A DNA stretch of 64,000 nt from Sulfuricella sp. (lineage in GTDB: Bacteria > Pseudomonadota > Gammaproteobacteria > Burkholderiales > Sulfuricellaceae): contig JAQTNE010000013.1 of the NCBI GenBank assembly GCA_028713975.1, positions 1 to 64,000 of the forward strand, given 5' to 3'. Under the pieces are notes generated by a model. It saw nothing but the letters and a program-made list of their open reading frames with translations. It searched no databases and was not told where the DNA came from. Shown in pieces: positions 8,785-16,089 of this stretch. The stretch's first letter is position 1; each line of letters starts with the position of its first letter. The position numbers and the translations under genes were made by a program.

Positions 8785-9787
8785 ATAAGCTTCCAGAGGC
8801 CTTGATGATCCCCAATGATGTATCGCTGATTATTTTATCCCCATACGAATAATCACTTTTACACCAATGGACTGAACCTGCAATTGATTTGCAGTGATCA
8901 TTCATTTGAGACTCATTACCCCTAAATACCGGGCCCTTGGAAACAAGCCAAACGTCATTGCCAGTGTACACAATTTTCCCGGATGGCTTCATTAGACGCA
9001 TGTCCTGATTAGAAAATTCTGGGGTCTCGATTGTATAGTCACCGAAAGAAGGGATTCTTATCTTCTCTAAATCAGTAACAAGCTGTTTATATAGCTGCCA
9101 CTCATGCCTTATTACTTCGCCTCCAGGCCTCCGAATGGTTGCGAGCTGCAATGAGGTAGCCACTATCGTAAGAGATCTATATTGTTCGATGCTTGCGATT
9201 TTCTTTATGGCATTCACCAATGCCTTGGAAAATGCTGGATATGGTTCGAATGTATCGGGCTTTCCTAAATCAATTACCAAATCAACTTGGGAGTAATCTA
9301 AATCAAGATATTGAATTAACGCTTGCAGTCTTGAACTTAAATCAATGCCCATCAGCTCTGACAACTTAATCCTAGTGCAAACGCCTCTTTTATCCTTTAT
9401 AACAACTTGCTTTATATCCTTAATGAATTCCTCTGTTCTAGACAAATTAACCACCGGAATTGCAGTGCAACTAGCCTTTCTGAGCTCGTCAAATATAAAG
9501 TGAATTATCTTAGCTCCACTATCCATAACCGCATTCTCTAGGCTATTGTGAAAATCGATCAAAGCTTTTTCCTGGCCCCATTTTTTGCAAAAGCGTTTTG
9601 GAAAGGGTTCTATATGTTCATGTACTGTTTTCTTCAGGCGCTTTTCCTCAAAATCATACTCAATAGGTGGAATAACCAATAAGGGAACTATAGCGTTTTT
9701 ATCTTGATCATCTAACCGTGACAAGGCTTGGTATTCACCTTGTCGCCATTTCAAAATAGGTACGTATTGACTCTTGGCAATTAACAT
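8708..9787 (-). CDS. beta family protein (phage T4 beta-protein-like)
   Basis: A 359-residue protein whose opening (YVPILKWRQGEYQALSRL) and C-terminal TWKQVGVSHHL block match the Beta_protein family named after a phage T4 protein. Family members are often found beside sce7726-type genes; their function is not established. There are no membrane segments. The start ATG overlaps the stop of the XRE/ImmA gene by one base (TAATG), so it is translationally coupled. Its 3' end overlaps the sce7726-type gene by 77 bp in convergent orientation. AT-rich composition suggests acquisition by transfer. Confidence 0.75.
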   Translation of the reverse strand: MLIAKSQYVPILKWRQGEYQALSRLDDQDKNAIVPLLVIPPIEYDFEEKRLKKTVHEHIEPFPKRFCKKWGQEKALIDFHNSLENAVMDSGAKIIHFIFDELRKASCTAIPVVNLSRTEEFIKDIKQVVIKDKRGVCTRIKLSELMGIDLSSRLQALIQYLDLDYSQVDLVIDLGKPDTFEPYPAFSKALVNAIKKIASIEQYRSLTIVATSLQLATIRRPGGEVIRHEWQLYKQLVTDLEKIRIPSFGDYTIETPEFSNQDMRLMKPSGKIVYTGNDVWLVSKGPVFRGNESQMNDHCKSIAGSVHWCKSDYSYGDKIISDTSLGIIKASGSLSTWKQVGVSHHLVKVAEQLSMFHAS

Positions 9788-11052
9788 TATTCACCTCCCA
9801 AAGTATTGCGAACTTCACCTTGCCCTATCATTTCATGAAGAATAGTGTATTTATTTTGCTCTTTTCTTATGCGGCCAGCGACAATGCTGGGATGAATTCC
9901 AAGATTATGGGCATCGGCTTCTACAGACTCTTTAGAAATTGAAAACCGGGATAAACATAATTCCCAAGCGTCTGGAGAGATAAGATGATTTAGAGCGAAT
10001 TGGTCAGCATCTTTCTCAATTTCGTCCTCTTGGGAATTATTTTCTTCATCAAAGAAATCCATATTTAGGGAATCAAAGAGATGCAAAAACACATGTCCCA
10101 ACTCGTGGAGTAGCACAAACCAGAAATTATCTAAGCGGTCATGGCGAAGTGTTAATGCAACTACCGGGTGACCAGACTCAGCCAGCATGGCCGCACCATC
10201 AAGATAGGTTCCTTTAAGATGCTCTTCTATAATTAGCAATATTCCCTTCTGTGCAAGAAAATCTCGAACTTTTGCTGGGGCTTCCGGTGCTATTGATAGA
10301 TGGATTAACTCACTAATCCATCTATCGTTATACTCAAAATCATCCGCAACATGCCCCTTCTTTATTTCCACTTTGGCTTTTTGTAAAACTCGAGCTTGCC
10401 ATGCCAACAATGAGTATTCATTGGGCAAATTCTCACCATAAAACTTTTTTCTATGTAATGCTGAGGCATATTGTGGGCCAGCGAATTGTTCAAAGAAATT
10501 TTTTGCAGCCTGAATCGGAGATACTTGATTGCTTAGATTTAACCACCCTTTAGATATCATTTCCTTCAATGGAAATTTTTCCCAATCAACAGAGCTTGAA
10601 TCTTTCCAAACAAAAATAGAATTACCTGCACTGCTTTCAGAACCGCCCCAAACACCTCGGATGCTTACACCTAAAATATTCGCAATCTGGATTAATCGGG
10701 ATAAGCTTGCCCCCATATAATTTGTCGCTTCATAACGTTGAATTTGTTGCGCTGTCATATCAAGCGCTTCAGCCAAATCCTTTTGAGACATTCCTTTAGC
10801 TATGCGAGATTGAATAAGCACTCTGGGAAGCATGCTGAGATCAGAGCATTCGGTAAACTTGGTATGCCCTCTTTTCAGCAATTCGAATTCAATAACTTCT
10901 GATTCCAAATCAGAAATTTGACTTTGAAGAGCATTAAACTGAGCTTCTACAAGCCAGGAGGGTTCACCAGTCTCTTTTAAAGTTTCAAGAGATTTGCGAA
11001 GTTTCCCTATTTGACTAACTGAAACCTTGTACTGTAGTTCATTGAAAATCAT
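9787..11052 (-). CDS. XRE repressor fused to ImmA/IrrE metallopeptidase
   Basis: A 421-residue two-domain protein. Residues 1-60 are helical and probably coiled coil. Residues 76-135 form an XRE-type helix-turn-helix (SRIAKGMSQKDLAEALDM, then TAQQIQRYE). Residues about 240-400 are an ImmA/IrrE (M78-type) zinc peptidase with HELGH at 316-320 and further acidic ligands in EIEKDADQFA (E346, D350). In known ImmA/ImmR and IrrE/DdrO systems the peptidase cleaves a repressor, so a switch in which the protein acts as a conditional repressor is inferred. It overlaps the upstream nucleotidyltransferase gene by 4 bp (ATGA) and the downstream beta gene by 1 bp. Confidence 0.85.
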   Translation of the reverse strand: MIFNELQYKVSVSQIGKLRKSLETLKETGEPSWLVEAQFNALQSQISDLESEVIEFELLKRGHTKFTECSDLSMLPRVLIQSRIAKGMSQKDLAEALDMTAQQIQRYEATNYMGASLSRLIQIANILGVSIRGVWGGSESSAGNSIFVWKDSSSVDWEKFPLKEMISKGWLNLSNQVSPIQAAKNFFEQFAGPQYASALHRKKFYGENLPNEYSLLAWQARVLQKAKVEIKKGHVADDFEYNDRWISELIHLSIAPEAPAKVRDFLAQKGILLIIEEHLKGTYLDGAAMLAESGHPVVALTLRHDRLDNFWFVLLHELGHVFLHLFDSLNMDFFDEENNSQEDEIEKDADQFALNHLISPDAWELCLSRFSISKESVEADAHNLGIHPSIVAGRIRKEQNKYTILHEMIGQGEVRNTLGGE

Positions 11053-11528
11053 GGCTGCACTCCTTTGCTAACTACAAAGGGTTCACATCTAAGATCGATC
11101 AATACAATTCCTTTGCGTAAACCTGTAAAACGGTCTGTTTGAAAAAAATCAATAAACGATACCCCTGGAGCGGCTGAGGCCCCAAAAGGGAAAAACTCAC
11201 CCTTATATTTATTTTTTTGATTTTGCCGTTTATTTGAAAAATCCAGAAAAACGGGATCCAGTAAAGCAGGATCAACACCGGCAGGCTCCCAGCAAGCATC
11301 GAAATCGCCCGGTCTAGGTTTGCCGGTCACATAACTGCCATCCAGATACAAAGATTGGCACCCAGCATCTGCAAGATTTTTTGCTGCGGCTACCAGACCT
11401 GCAAATAACTCTTTACGGTGCGGCGTTGTAGAAAAAGCAATCTCAACCTCCGCAAGGGATGCGGCGTGAATTCCAGGCGGCAGAACCAGCCAGGGGCTGG
11501 AACCAAGGCTATCAAAAGCAGGTATCAT
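11049..11528 (-). CDS. nucleotidyltransferase-fold protein (DUF6932-like)
   Basis: With the ATG at 11528 the protein has 159 residues. YLDGSYVTGKPRPGDFDACW carries the nucleotidyltransferase signature G-S-x9-D-x-D (G64, S65, D75, D77). The opening (LVLPPGIH) and FIDFFQTDR also fit the DUF6932 group, which I recall as frequently paired with an XRE-type antitoxin. By analogy with MntA/HepT and AbiEii, it may modify RNA or protein with a nucleotide and act as toxin or toxin regulator; this is inference. A TTG at 11558 would extend it by 10 codons, but it lies within the predicted -35 box, so the ATG is preferred. First gene of a coupled three-gene operon. Confidence 0.75.
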   Translation of the reverse strand: MIPAFDSLGSSPWLVLPPGIHAASLAEVEIAFSTTPHRKELFAGLVAAAKNLADAGCQSLYLDGSYVTGKPRPGDFDACWEPAGVDPALLDPVFLDFSNKRQNQKNKYKGEFFPFGASAAPGVSFIDFFQTDRFTGLRKGIVLIDLRCEPFVVSKGVQP

Positions 11529-11563
11529 GCGACAACAATAATGTTGTATTGAACACAAGTCAA
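11528..11563 (-). promoter_or_regulatory. predicted promoter and operator of the island operon
   Basis: On the minus strand TTGACT (11558-11563) and TATTGT (11535-11540) are separated by exactly 17 bp. A perfect inverted repeat ACAACA-ATAA-TGTTGT (11532-11547) covers the -10 element, the position expected of an operator for the XRE protein of the operon. The distance from -10 to the ATG (six bases) puts the transcription start on or next to the start codon, so the transcript may be leaderless. Confidence 0.55.
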
Positions 11564-11727
11564 GGAATTTTTTGATTTAATTTAATTAAACAATGCGGTC
11601 AGACACGATTACTTATCGTGACTCAACAACATTGAATTCGTATCGCTCTGTGCGCCATTTCAGATTCCTTCCAGCAACCTGCCTGCAATTCCTCTAAAAT
11701 AAGCGCCCCACAACTTCCACAAAACCC

Positions 11728-12663
11728 ATGCGCCTGATTCTCGCCCCCATGCATGGCCTTGCCGACCATAGCCTGCGCAACATTTTGACGCGCCTGGGCG
11801 GCATCGACCTGTGCGTGGCCGAATTCGTGCGGGTCACCAACCATTTGCTCACCGACAAGACGCTTTTGCGCACCGTGCCGGAATTGGCTGAGGGCGGATG
11901 CACGCGCGCCGGGGTACCAGTGCGGATGCAACTGCTGGGGAGCGACCCGGTCTGTCTCGCCGAGAACGCTGCATTTATCGCCGGCTTGGGCGCACCGGGT
12001 ATCGACCTCAACTTCGGCTGCCCTGCCCCCAAGGTGAATTTTCACGGCGGCGGCGCTGTCCTGTTGCAGCACCCGGAGCAAATCCACGCCATCGTGGCCG
12101 CCGCTCGCCGCGCCGTGCCGAAACACATTCCCGTTACCGCCAAGATGCGCCTCGGCCTGGAAGATACCTCGCTGACGCTGGATTGCGCCCGCGCCATCGA
12201 AGCGGGCGGCGCCGACGAAATCACCGTCCATGCCCGCACCCGAGCCGACCGCTACCGCCCTCCGGCACGCTGGGAATGGCTCGCCCGTATCCGCGAAACG
12301 GTGAAGCTGCCGGTGGTGGCGAACGGAGAAGTGTGGACGCCGCAGGACTGGGAAAATATACGCCAGGTCAGCGGCTGCGACGACGTGATGATCGGGCGCG
12401 GCGCCATCACCCGCCCGGATCTGATGCGGCGCATCAAAACCGGGAACGAGGCCATGCCCTGGCCGGAACTGCTGCTCTGGGTCGTCGATTTCTACGAGCA
12501 GTTATGCGCCAAAATGGATCCGAGACACGCACCGGGACGGCTCAAGCAATGGTTGGGAATGATGTATACCGCCTACCCGGAAGCGGAAACACTGCACCGG
12601 GCATTACGCGCCGAACGCGACCCGGTCATGATTGGAAAAATACTGGCTACCGTTCAGGCTTAA
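11728..12663 (+). CDS. dusC: tRNA-dihydrouridine synthase, DusC type
   Basis: A 311-residue flavoenzyme that reduces uridine to dihydrouridine in tRNA; the DusC subgroup acts at position 16. LAPMHGLADH at the N-terminus binds FMN, NFGCPAPKVNFHGGGAVLL holds the catalytic cysteine, and the TVHARTR and MIGRGA blocks follow. CVAEFVRV and the length match E. coli DusC better than DusA or DusB. GC-rich codon use returns here, marking the right border of the AT-rich island. No strong ribosome site is visible. Confidence 0.9.
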   Translation: MRLILAPMHGLADHSLRNILTRLGGIDLCVAEFVRVTNHLLTDKTLLRTVPELAEGGCTRAGVPVRMQLLGSDPVCLAENAAFIAGLGAPGIDLNFGCPAPKVNFHGGGAVLLQHPEQIHAIVAAARRAVPKHIPVTAKMRLGLEDTSLTLDCARAIEAGGADEITVHARTRADRYRPPARWEWLARIRETVKLPVVANGEVWTPQDWENIRQVSGCDDVMIGRGAITRPDLMRRIKTGNEAMPWPELLLWVVDFYEQLCAKMDPRHAPGRLKQWLGMMYTAYPEAETLHRALRAERDPVMIGKILATVQA

Positions 12664-12735
12664 CAGGATTGCGCCATCCTGGCTGGCCAAATGCCTTAAA
12701 ATCACCCTTTCCAATAACGAGTACGAAGTGCCCGC

Positions 12736-13437
12736 ATGAATGATAATACCGACCCATACGCCTACATGGCCGAGTTGCAGGACGGTTTAACCGAAACGGA
12801 AAAATCCGAATTCGAGCAGCAACTTGCTGAAAAAAAACGGCAACTGGAACGAACTTCAGGCGCCGACACGCTGGAACGCGCCCGGCTGCAACTGGACATC
12901 GCCGAGATTCTGGTTCTGCTGGAACGCAAGAAAGAAGCCTGGGACTTGGCGCGCACGGCCTTTGATACTTCGTTGAAAAACGAATCATGGCAGGATGCCG
13001 TCGAGGCGTGCAACGTGCTATACCAGACCGAGCAGGCGGCCTCGATCCCCGCGCTGGGCATGGGTGTCTGGCTGGCGGTGACTTTCCCGGTCGCGCCTGA
13101 ACTCACTTATGCCATGCTCGACCATGTCATTACCGAAACGCCCAATCATTCGGATGGCGCGGCACTCGCCGCCGTCACGATTCGCTATGTGATCGACCTG
13201 CGCGCCGACGATGCCAAGCACGAAGACTGGAGCCTGCTGGCCAACAACCTCATCGCCCGTGTTGCGGCACGCCATAGCAATGTGCAGGATCAACAAGCTC
13301 TTGATGCGTGGATGGACAAACTGGGCCTGCGCGATCCGCAGGTATTTCTGCCCCGACTGAGCCAGGTGGTGAATGCCATCGTCGGCGACGCATGGTGGTT
13401 CGACCGCGACGAGCTCCGCGACAAATTACCCGATTAG
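12736..13437 (+). CDS. conserved-looking hypothetical helical protein
   Basis: A 233-residue soluble protein I cannot assign. It is rich in helix-forming residues, with a charged N-terminal part (residues 15-60: KSEFEQQLAEKKRQLERT and following), then TPR-like stretches (ERARLQLDIAEILVLLERK; KEAWDLARTAFD). There are no membrane segments, signal peptide or catalytic motifs. Codon use is like the neighbours. It follows dusC by 72 bp on the same strand and may share its transcript. Confidence 0.75.
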   Translation: MNDNTDPYAYMAELQDGLTETEKSEFEQQLAEKKRQLERTSGADTLERARLQLDIAEILVLLERKKEAWDLARTAFDTSLKNESWQDAVEACNVLYQTEQAASIPALGMGVWLAVTFPVAPELTYAMLDHVITETPNHSDGAALAAVTIRYVIDLRADDAKHEDWSLLANNLIARVAARHSNVQDQQALDAWMDKLGLRDPQVFLPRLSQVVNAIVGDAWWFDRDELRDKLPD

Positions 13438-13463
13438 CGGGTTGCACCTGCGGCTAGCTCGCC

Positions 13464-14279
13464 TTATGGACTGGCAGCCACCACTGCGGCTATCCATCGC
13501 ACGATTTCTTTCTGCGAGGCAGAAGGCGCACCGATATGATTCGAATCGGGTTCATAAAGTTTGCTTAGCGGGTTGGCGGGAAGAGCGTCAAACATCGCCT
13601 GCTTGACCTTGTGCAACCCCGGATAGTCATTCGTTGGGGCGATGAACAAGATGGGGATTTGCGGATTCGCGGCCTTTACCGCCATCGTCTCATTCATCGC
13701 ACCATCGGGGTCGAACCAGCCAAGATAGATGGCCGGAGTTGTGACGATGGGGTATGTGCCCTTGGCGCCTTCGAAATCCAAAAACCTCGCTTTTTCGTCA
13801 CCCTTGCCTTCGGCGATCAGCTTGCGGGCACTATCCACCGACTCGCCCAGCCTCTCCCGAAAGGTGGAATTGCCGACATTCCCGCCGGGTGCCATCGCGA
13901 TAACGCCATCGACCTGCAACTTACCGCCAAGGTACAAGGCAAACAGGCCGCCCTGGCTATGCCCTGAAACAAACAGCTTTTGCGCGCCCCTATCGCGTAA
14001 TGCGGCCAATGCAGACTCAACCTCTTTCTCCGCCGCGTTAACGCTCACATCGTAGTCGCGCCGCCCAGACCAAGGCATTTCCAGGTTGGCGACAAGGTAT
14101 CCATTTTTTTCGAGCGACGAGGCAAGATCGGAAACATGCCTGGCAGGCGAACCGCCCTTGCCGTGCATGATCACGATGCCGATTTTTGGTGGAGGCGTTT
14201 GAGCCGTGGCGGCATAAGGTATGCCTGCGGCGACAATCGCCAGTAAAAGCGAAAAAATCATGCGTATAGCTTGAGTCAT
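13464..14279 (-). CDS. exported alpha/beta hydrolase
   Basis: A 271-residue serine hydrolase with a Sec signal peptide (residues 1-27, ending YAATAQ). The nucleophile elbow GHSQGG places S108. HGKGG at 39-43 can form the oxyanion hole, and the histidine of the triad is probably in DSNHIG. The start ATG at 14279 is preferred over 14300 because AAGGAG lies six to seven bases upstream. Fold and export suggest a periplasmic esterase or dienelactone-hydrolase-like enzyme; the substrate cannot be read from the sequence. Confidence 0.8.
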   Translation of the reverse strand: MTQAIRMIFSLLLAIVAAGIPYAATAQTPPPKIGIVIMHGKGGSPARHVSDLASSLEKNGYLVANLEMPWSGRRDYDVSVNAAEKEVESALAALRDRGAQKLFVSGHSQGGLFALYLGGKLQVDGVIAMAPGGNVGNSTFRERLGESVDSARKLIAEGKGDEKARFLDFEGAKGTYPIVTTPAIYLGWFDPDGAMNETMAVKAANPQIPILFIAPTNDYPGLHKVKQAMFDALPANPLSKLYEPDSNHIGAPSASQKEIVRWIAAVVAASP

Positions 14280-14316
14280 GCACGTCTCCTTCCAGCCCAT
14301 TGGTTTTGCTTTGCCG

Positions 14317-14745
14317 TCATCGCATCAGCATCAGCTCGGGAATGCCGCCGCCGTCAGCCCAGACAAAAGCATTCTGCCGATATTTTTCGGCCAGCTCCCT
14401 TGCCCGCTCCAGATCAAGCCCCAGCACCAGAAAACTGGGTTCCCCCGGCCAATTCTTTGACATATCCCGGCCCACGCCGCCGATAGCCAACAAGTCCTGG
14501 CTGTGCAAATCATCAAGCAGCGCTTTCTGCGCCCGGTCGTTTTCAGCGCCTGAACATCGCACGCTGCCGGGGTTGCAGGCCGTCAGAAAAGCCGCACCAT
14601 CGGCATGGTGCGTTTTAAGCAAGGTGCGCAGCTCCGGCGATGAACGCCCGATCTTGAGGGTAAAGGGCGCATCAACAGTCTCAACCAAGTAATCCGCTTC
14701 ACGATAAGCGGCGACCAGGTCTGGTGAAATCACCGATGACGGCAT
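14317..14745 (-). CDS. DUF3293-type small protein
   Basis: A 142-residue cytoplasmic protein resembling the DUF3293 family. FLTACNPGS, followed about 50 residues later by GEPSFLVLGLDLERARELA and NAFVWADGGGIPELML, are characteristic. Function is unknown. It precedes the exported hydrolase by 37 bp on the same strand and may be cotranscribed with it. Confidence 0.75.
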   Translation of the reverse strand: MPSSVISPDLVAAYREADYLVETVDAPFTLKIGRSSPELRTLLKTHHADGAAFLTACNPGSVRCSGAENDRAQKALLDDLHSQDLLAIGGVGRDMSKNWPGEPSFLVLGLDLERARELAEKYRQNAFVWADGGGIPELMLMR

Positions 14746-14818
14746 GAGACGGCTTTCATTCGATTACCTTCCTCATTGTTCGCAACACATGCTGCAAGCA
14801 ACCCGCTCTATGAATCAA

Positions 14819-15241
14819 TCAGTAGGACGCTTCGTGTATTTCCGGCATGCCGTCAGCCACCCAACGGGCATAGCCACCGTCAAGATTGAGCACGTTCTTG
14901 AAGCCCATCATTTGAAGCACGGCAGCAGCCATGGCGGAGCGGCCACTGGTTGCGCAGTAAACGACGACCTGACGGTCACGGGCGGCAACCAGTTCCGGCA
15001 GGTGCTTGGGATAAGCCGAGTCGGCAGCGGCCTCGATAATGCCGCGCGGCACCAGGTGGGCGTTTTTGATGTGGCCGCTCTCATATTCGCCATGCTCGCG
15101 CACGTCGATCAGCAGTAAATCTTCCTTGTTGTTGAGCTTGTCGAGCAGCTCTTTAGGGGTGATTTCCTTAATGCAGGACTTGGCAGCACGAACGAAGTCC
15201 ATCAGGCCCATGGGCTGTTCGGGTTTGAAGGTGTTGTACAT
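14819..15241 (-). CDS. rhodanese-domain sulfurtransferase
   Basis: A single-domain rhodanese of 140 residues (or 130 from the internal MGLMDF start). LLIDVREHGEYESGHIKNA is the family entry motif and C96 in VVYCATSGRSA is the predicted active-site cysteine. There is no signal peptide, so it acts in the cytoplasm, probably in sulfur transfer or detoxification. Alone on its strand, with a leader of about 190 bp shared with the divergent msrB. Confidence 0.85.
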   Translation of the reverse strand: MYNTFKPEQPMGLMDFVRAAKSCIKEITPKELLDKLNNKEDLLLIDVREHGEYESGHIKNAHLVPRGIIEAAADSAYPKHLPELVAARDRQVVVYCATSGRSAMAAAVLQMMGFKNVLNLDGGYARWVADGMPEIHEASY

Positions 15242-15429
15242 CGGTCAATCTCCAATTATTGAAATGGTTAAACTTTGTGAAGGATAAATACTGGCTGCTA
15301 TTTTAAAGCACCGGCTTGGCACGCTCCATCAAAAATACAATTTTTTTTTCCTCTCCACCCCCGAATAATTGCGCAAATAATGCGATTTGTCGCCATGTCT
15401 ATACTGAAATCTTCGCGAGGAGAAAAACC

Positions 15430-15921
15430 ATGGACAGGCGCAAATTTATCAAACTAACCACAAAGGGGATGGTCATACTGCTTTTACAGAGATTTTTCAT
15501 GCAGGAGCAAGCAATGGCTACAGAGCATATCGAAAAAATCAGCCGCACCGATGCGGAATGGAGAAAACTGCTGACGCCGGCGCAGTACGACGTGCTGCGC
15601 CAGAAAGGCACCGAACGAGCCTTTACCAGCCCGCTCAACGACGAAAAGCGTAGCGGCATATTCGCCTGTGCCGCCTGCGGGCTGGCGCTGTTCCCCTCTA
15701 GGTTCAAGTTCGACAGTGGCACCGGCTGGCCGAGTTTTTACGATGTACTGCCCGGCCATGTCGAAACCAAGACCGACCACTTGCTGCTTCTGCCGCGCAC
15801 CGAATACCACTGTGCGCGCTGCGGCGGCCATCACGGCCATGTATTCGATGACGGACCAAAGCCCACCGGGCTGAGATATTGCAGCAACGGCGTGGCATTG
15901 AAGTTCATCGCGGATTCGTAG
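15430..15921 (+). CDS. msrB: exported peptide-methionine (R)-S-oxide reductase
   Basis: MsrB reduces the R-epimer of methionine sulfoxide. The 163-residue precursor begins MDRRKFIK followed by a hydrophobic stretch, a twin-arginine-like signal, so the enzyme is likely periplasmic. Zinc cysteines C80, C83, C128 and C131 and the catalytic C151 in GLRYCSNG are all present; most family members have RYCINS, so the SNG variant is slightly unusual. GAGGAG seven bases before the ATG fixes the start. It is followed by dipZ and msrA on the same strand, suggesting an exported repair set. Confidence 0.92.
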   Translation: MDRRKFIKLTTKGMVILLLQRFFMQEQAMATEHIEKISRTDAEWRKLLTPAQYDVLRQKGTERAFTSPLNDEKRSGIFACAACGLALFPSRFKFDSGTGWPSFYDVLPGHVETKTDHLLLLPRTEYHCARCGGHHGHVFDDGPKPTGLRYCSNGVALKFIADS

Positions 15922-15962
15922 ATTCATGTTGAAACGGATGAGTACGGCACGGGCTGACGACC

Positions 15963-16060
15963 TCCCCCTTTATAAAAGGGGGATTGAGGGGGGATTTACG
16001 GTAGCGGCTATTTGCCACGCTTTTAAATCCCCCCTAGCCCCCCTTTTGTAAAGTGGGGAA
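15963..16060. repeat. dispersed intergenic repeat, C/G-run type, copy B
   Basis: Second copy of the element at 111-190, with the same GGATTTACGGTAGCGGCTAT core and TTTTAAATCCCCCCTAGCC arm. It separates msrB from dipZ and could form a hairpin that reduces read-through. Confidence 0.8.
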
Positions 16061-16089
16061 TCTCTTGACTGGCTACTGGGTATAAAAAC

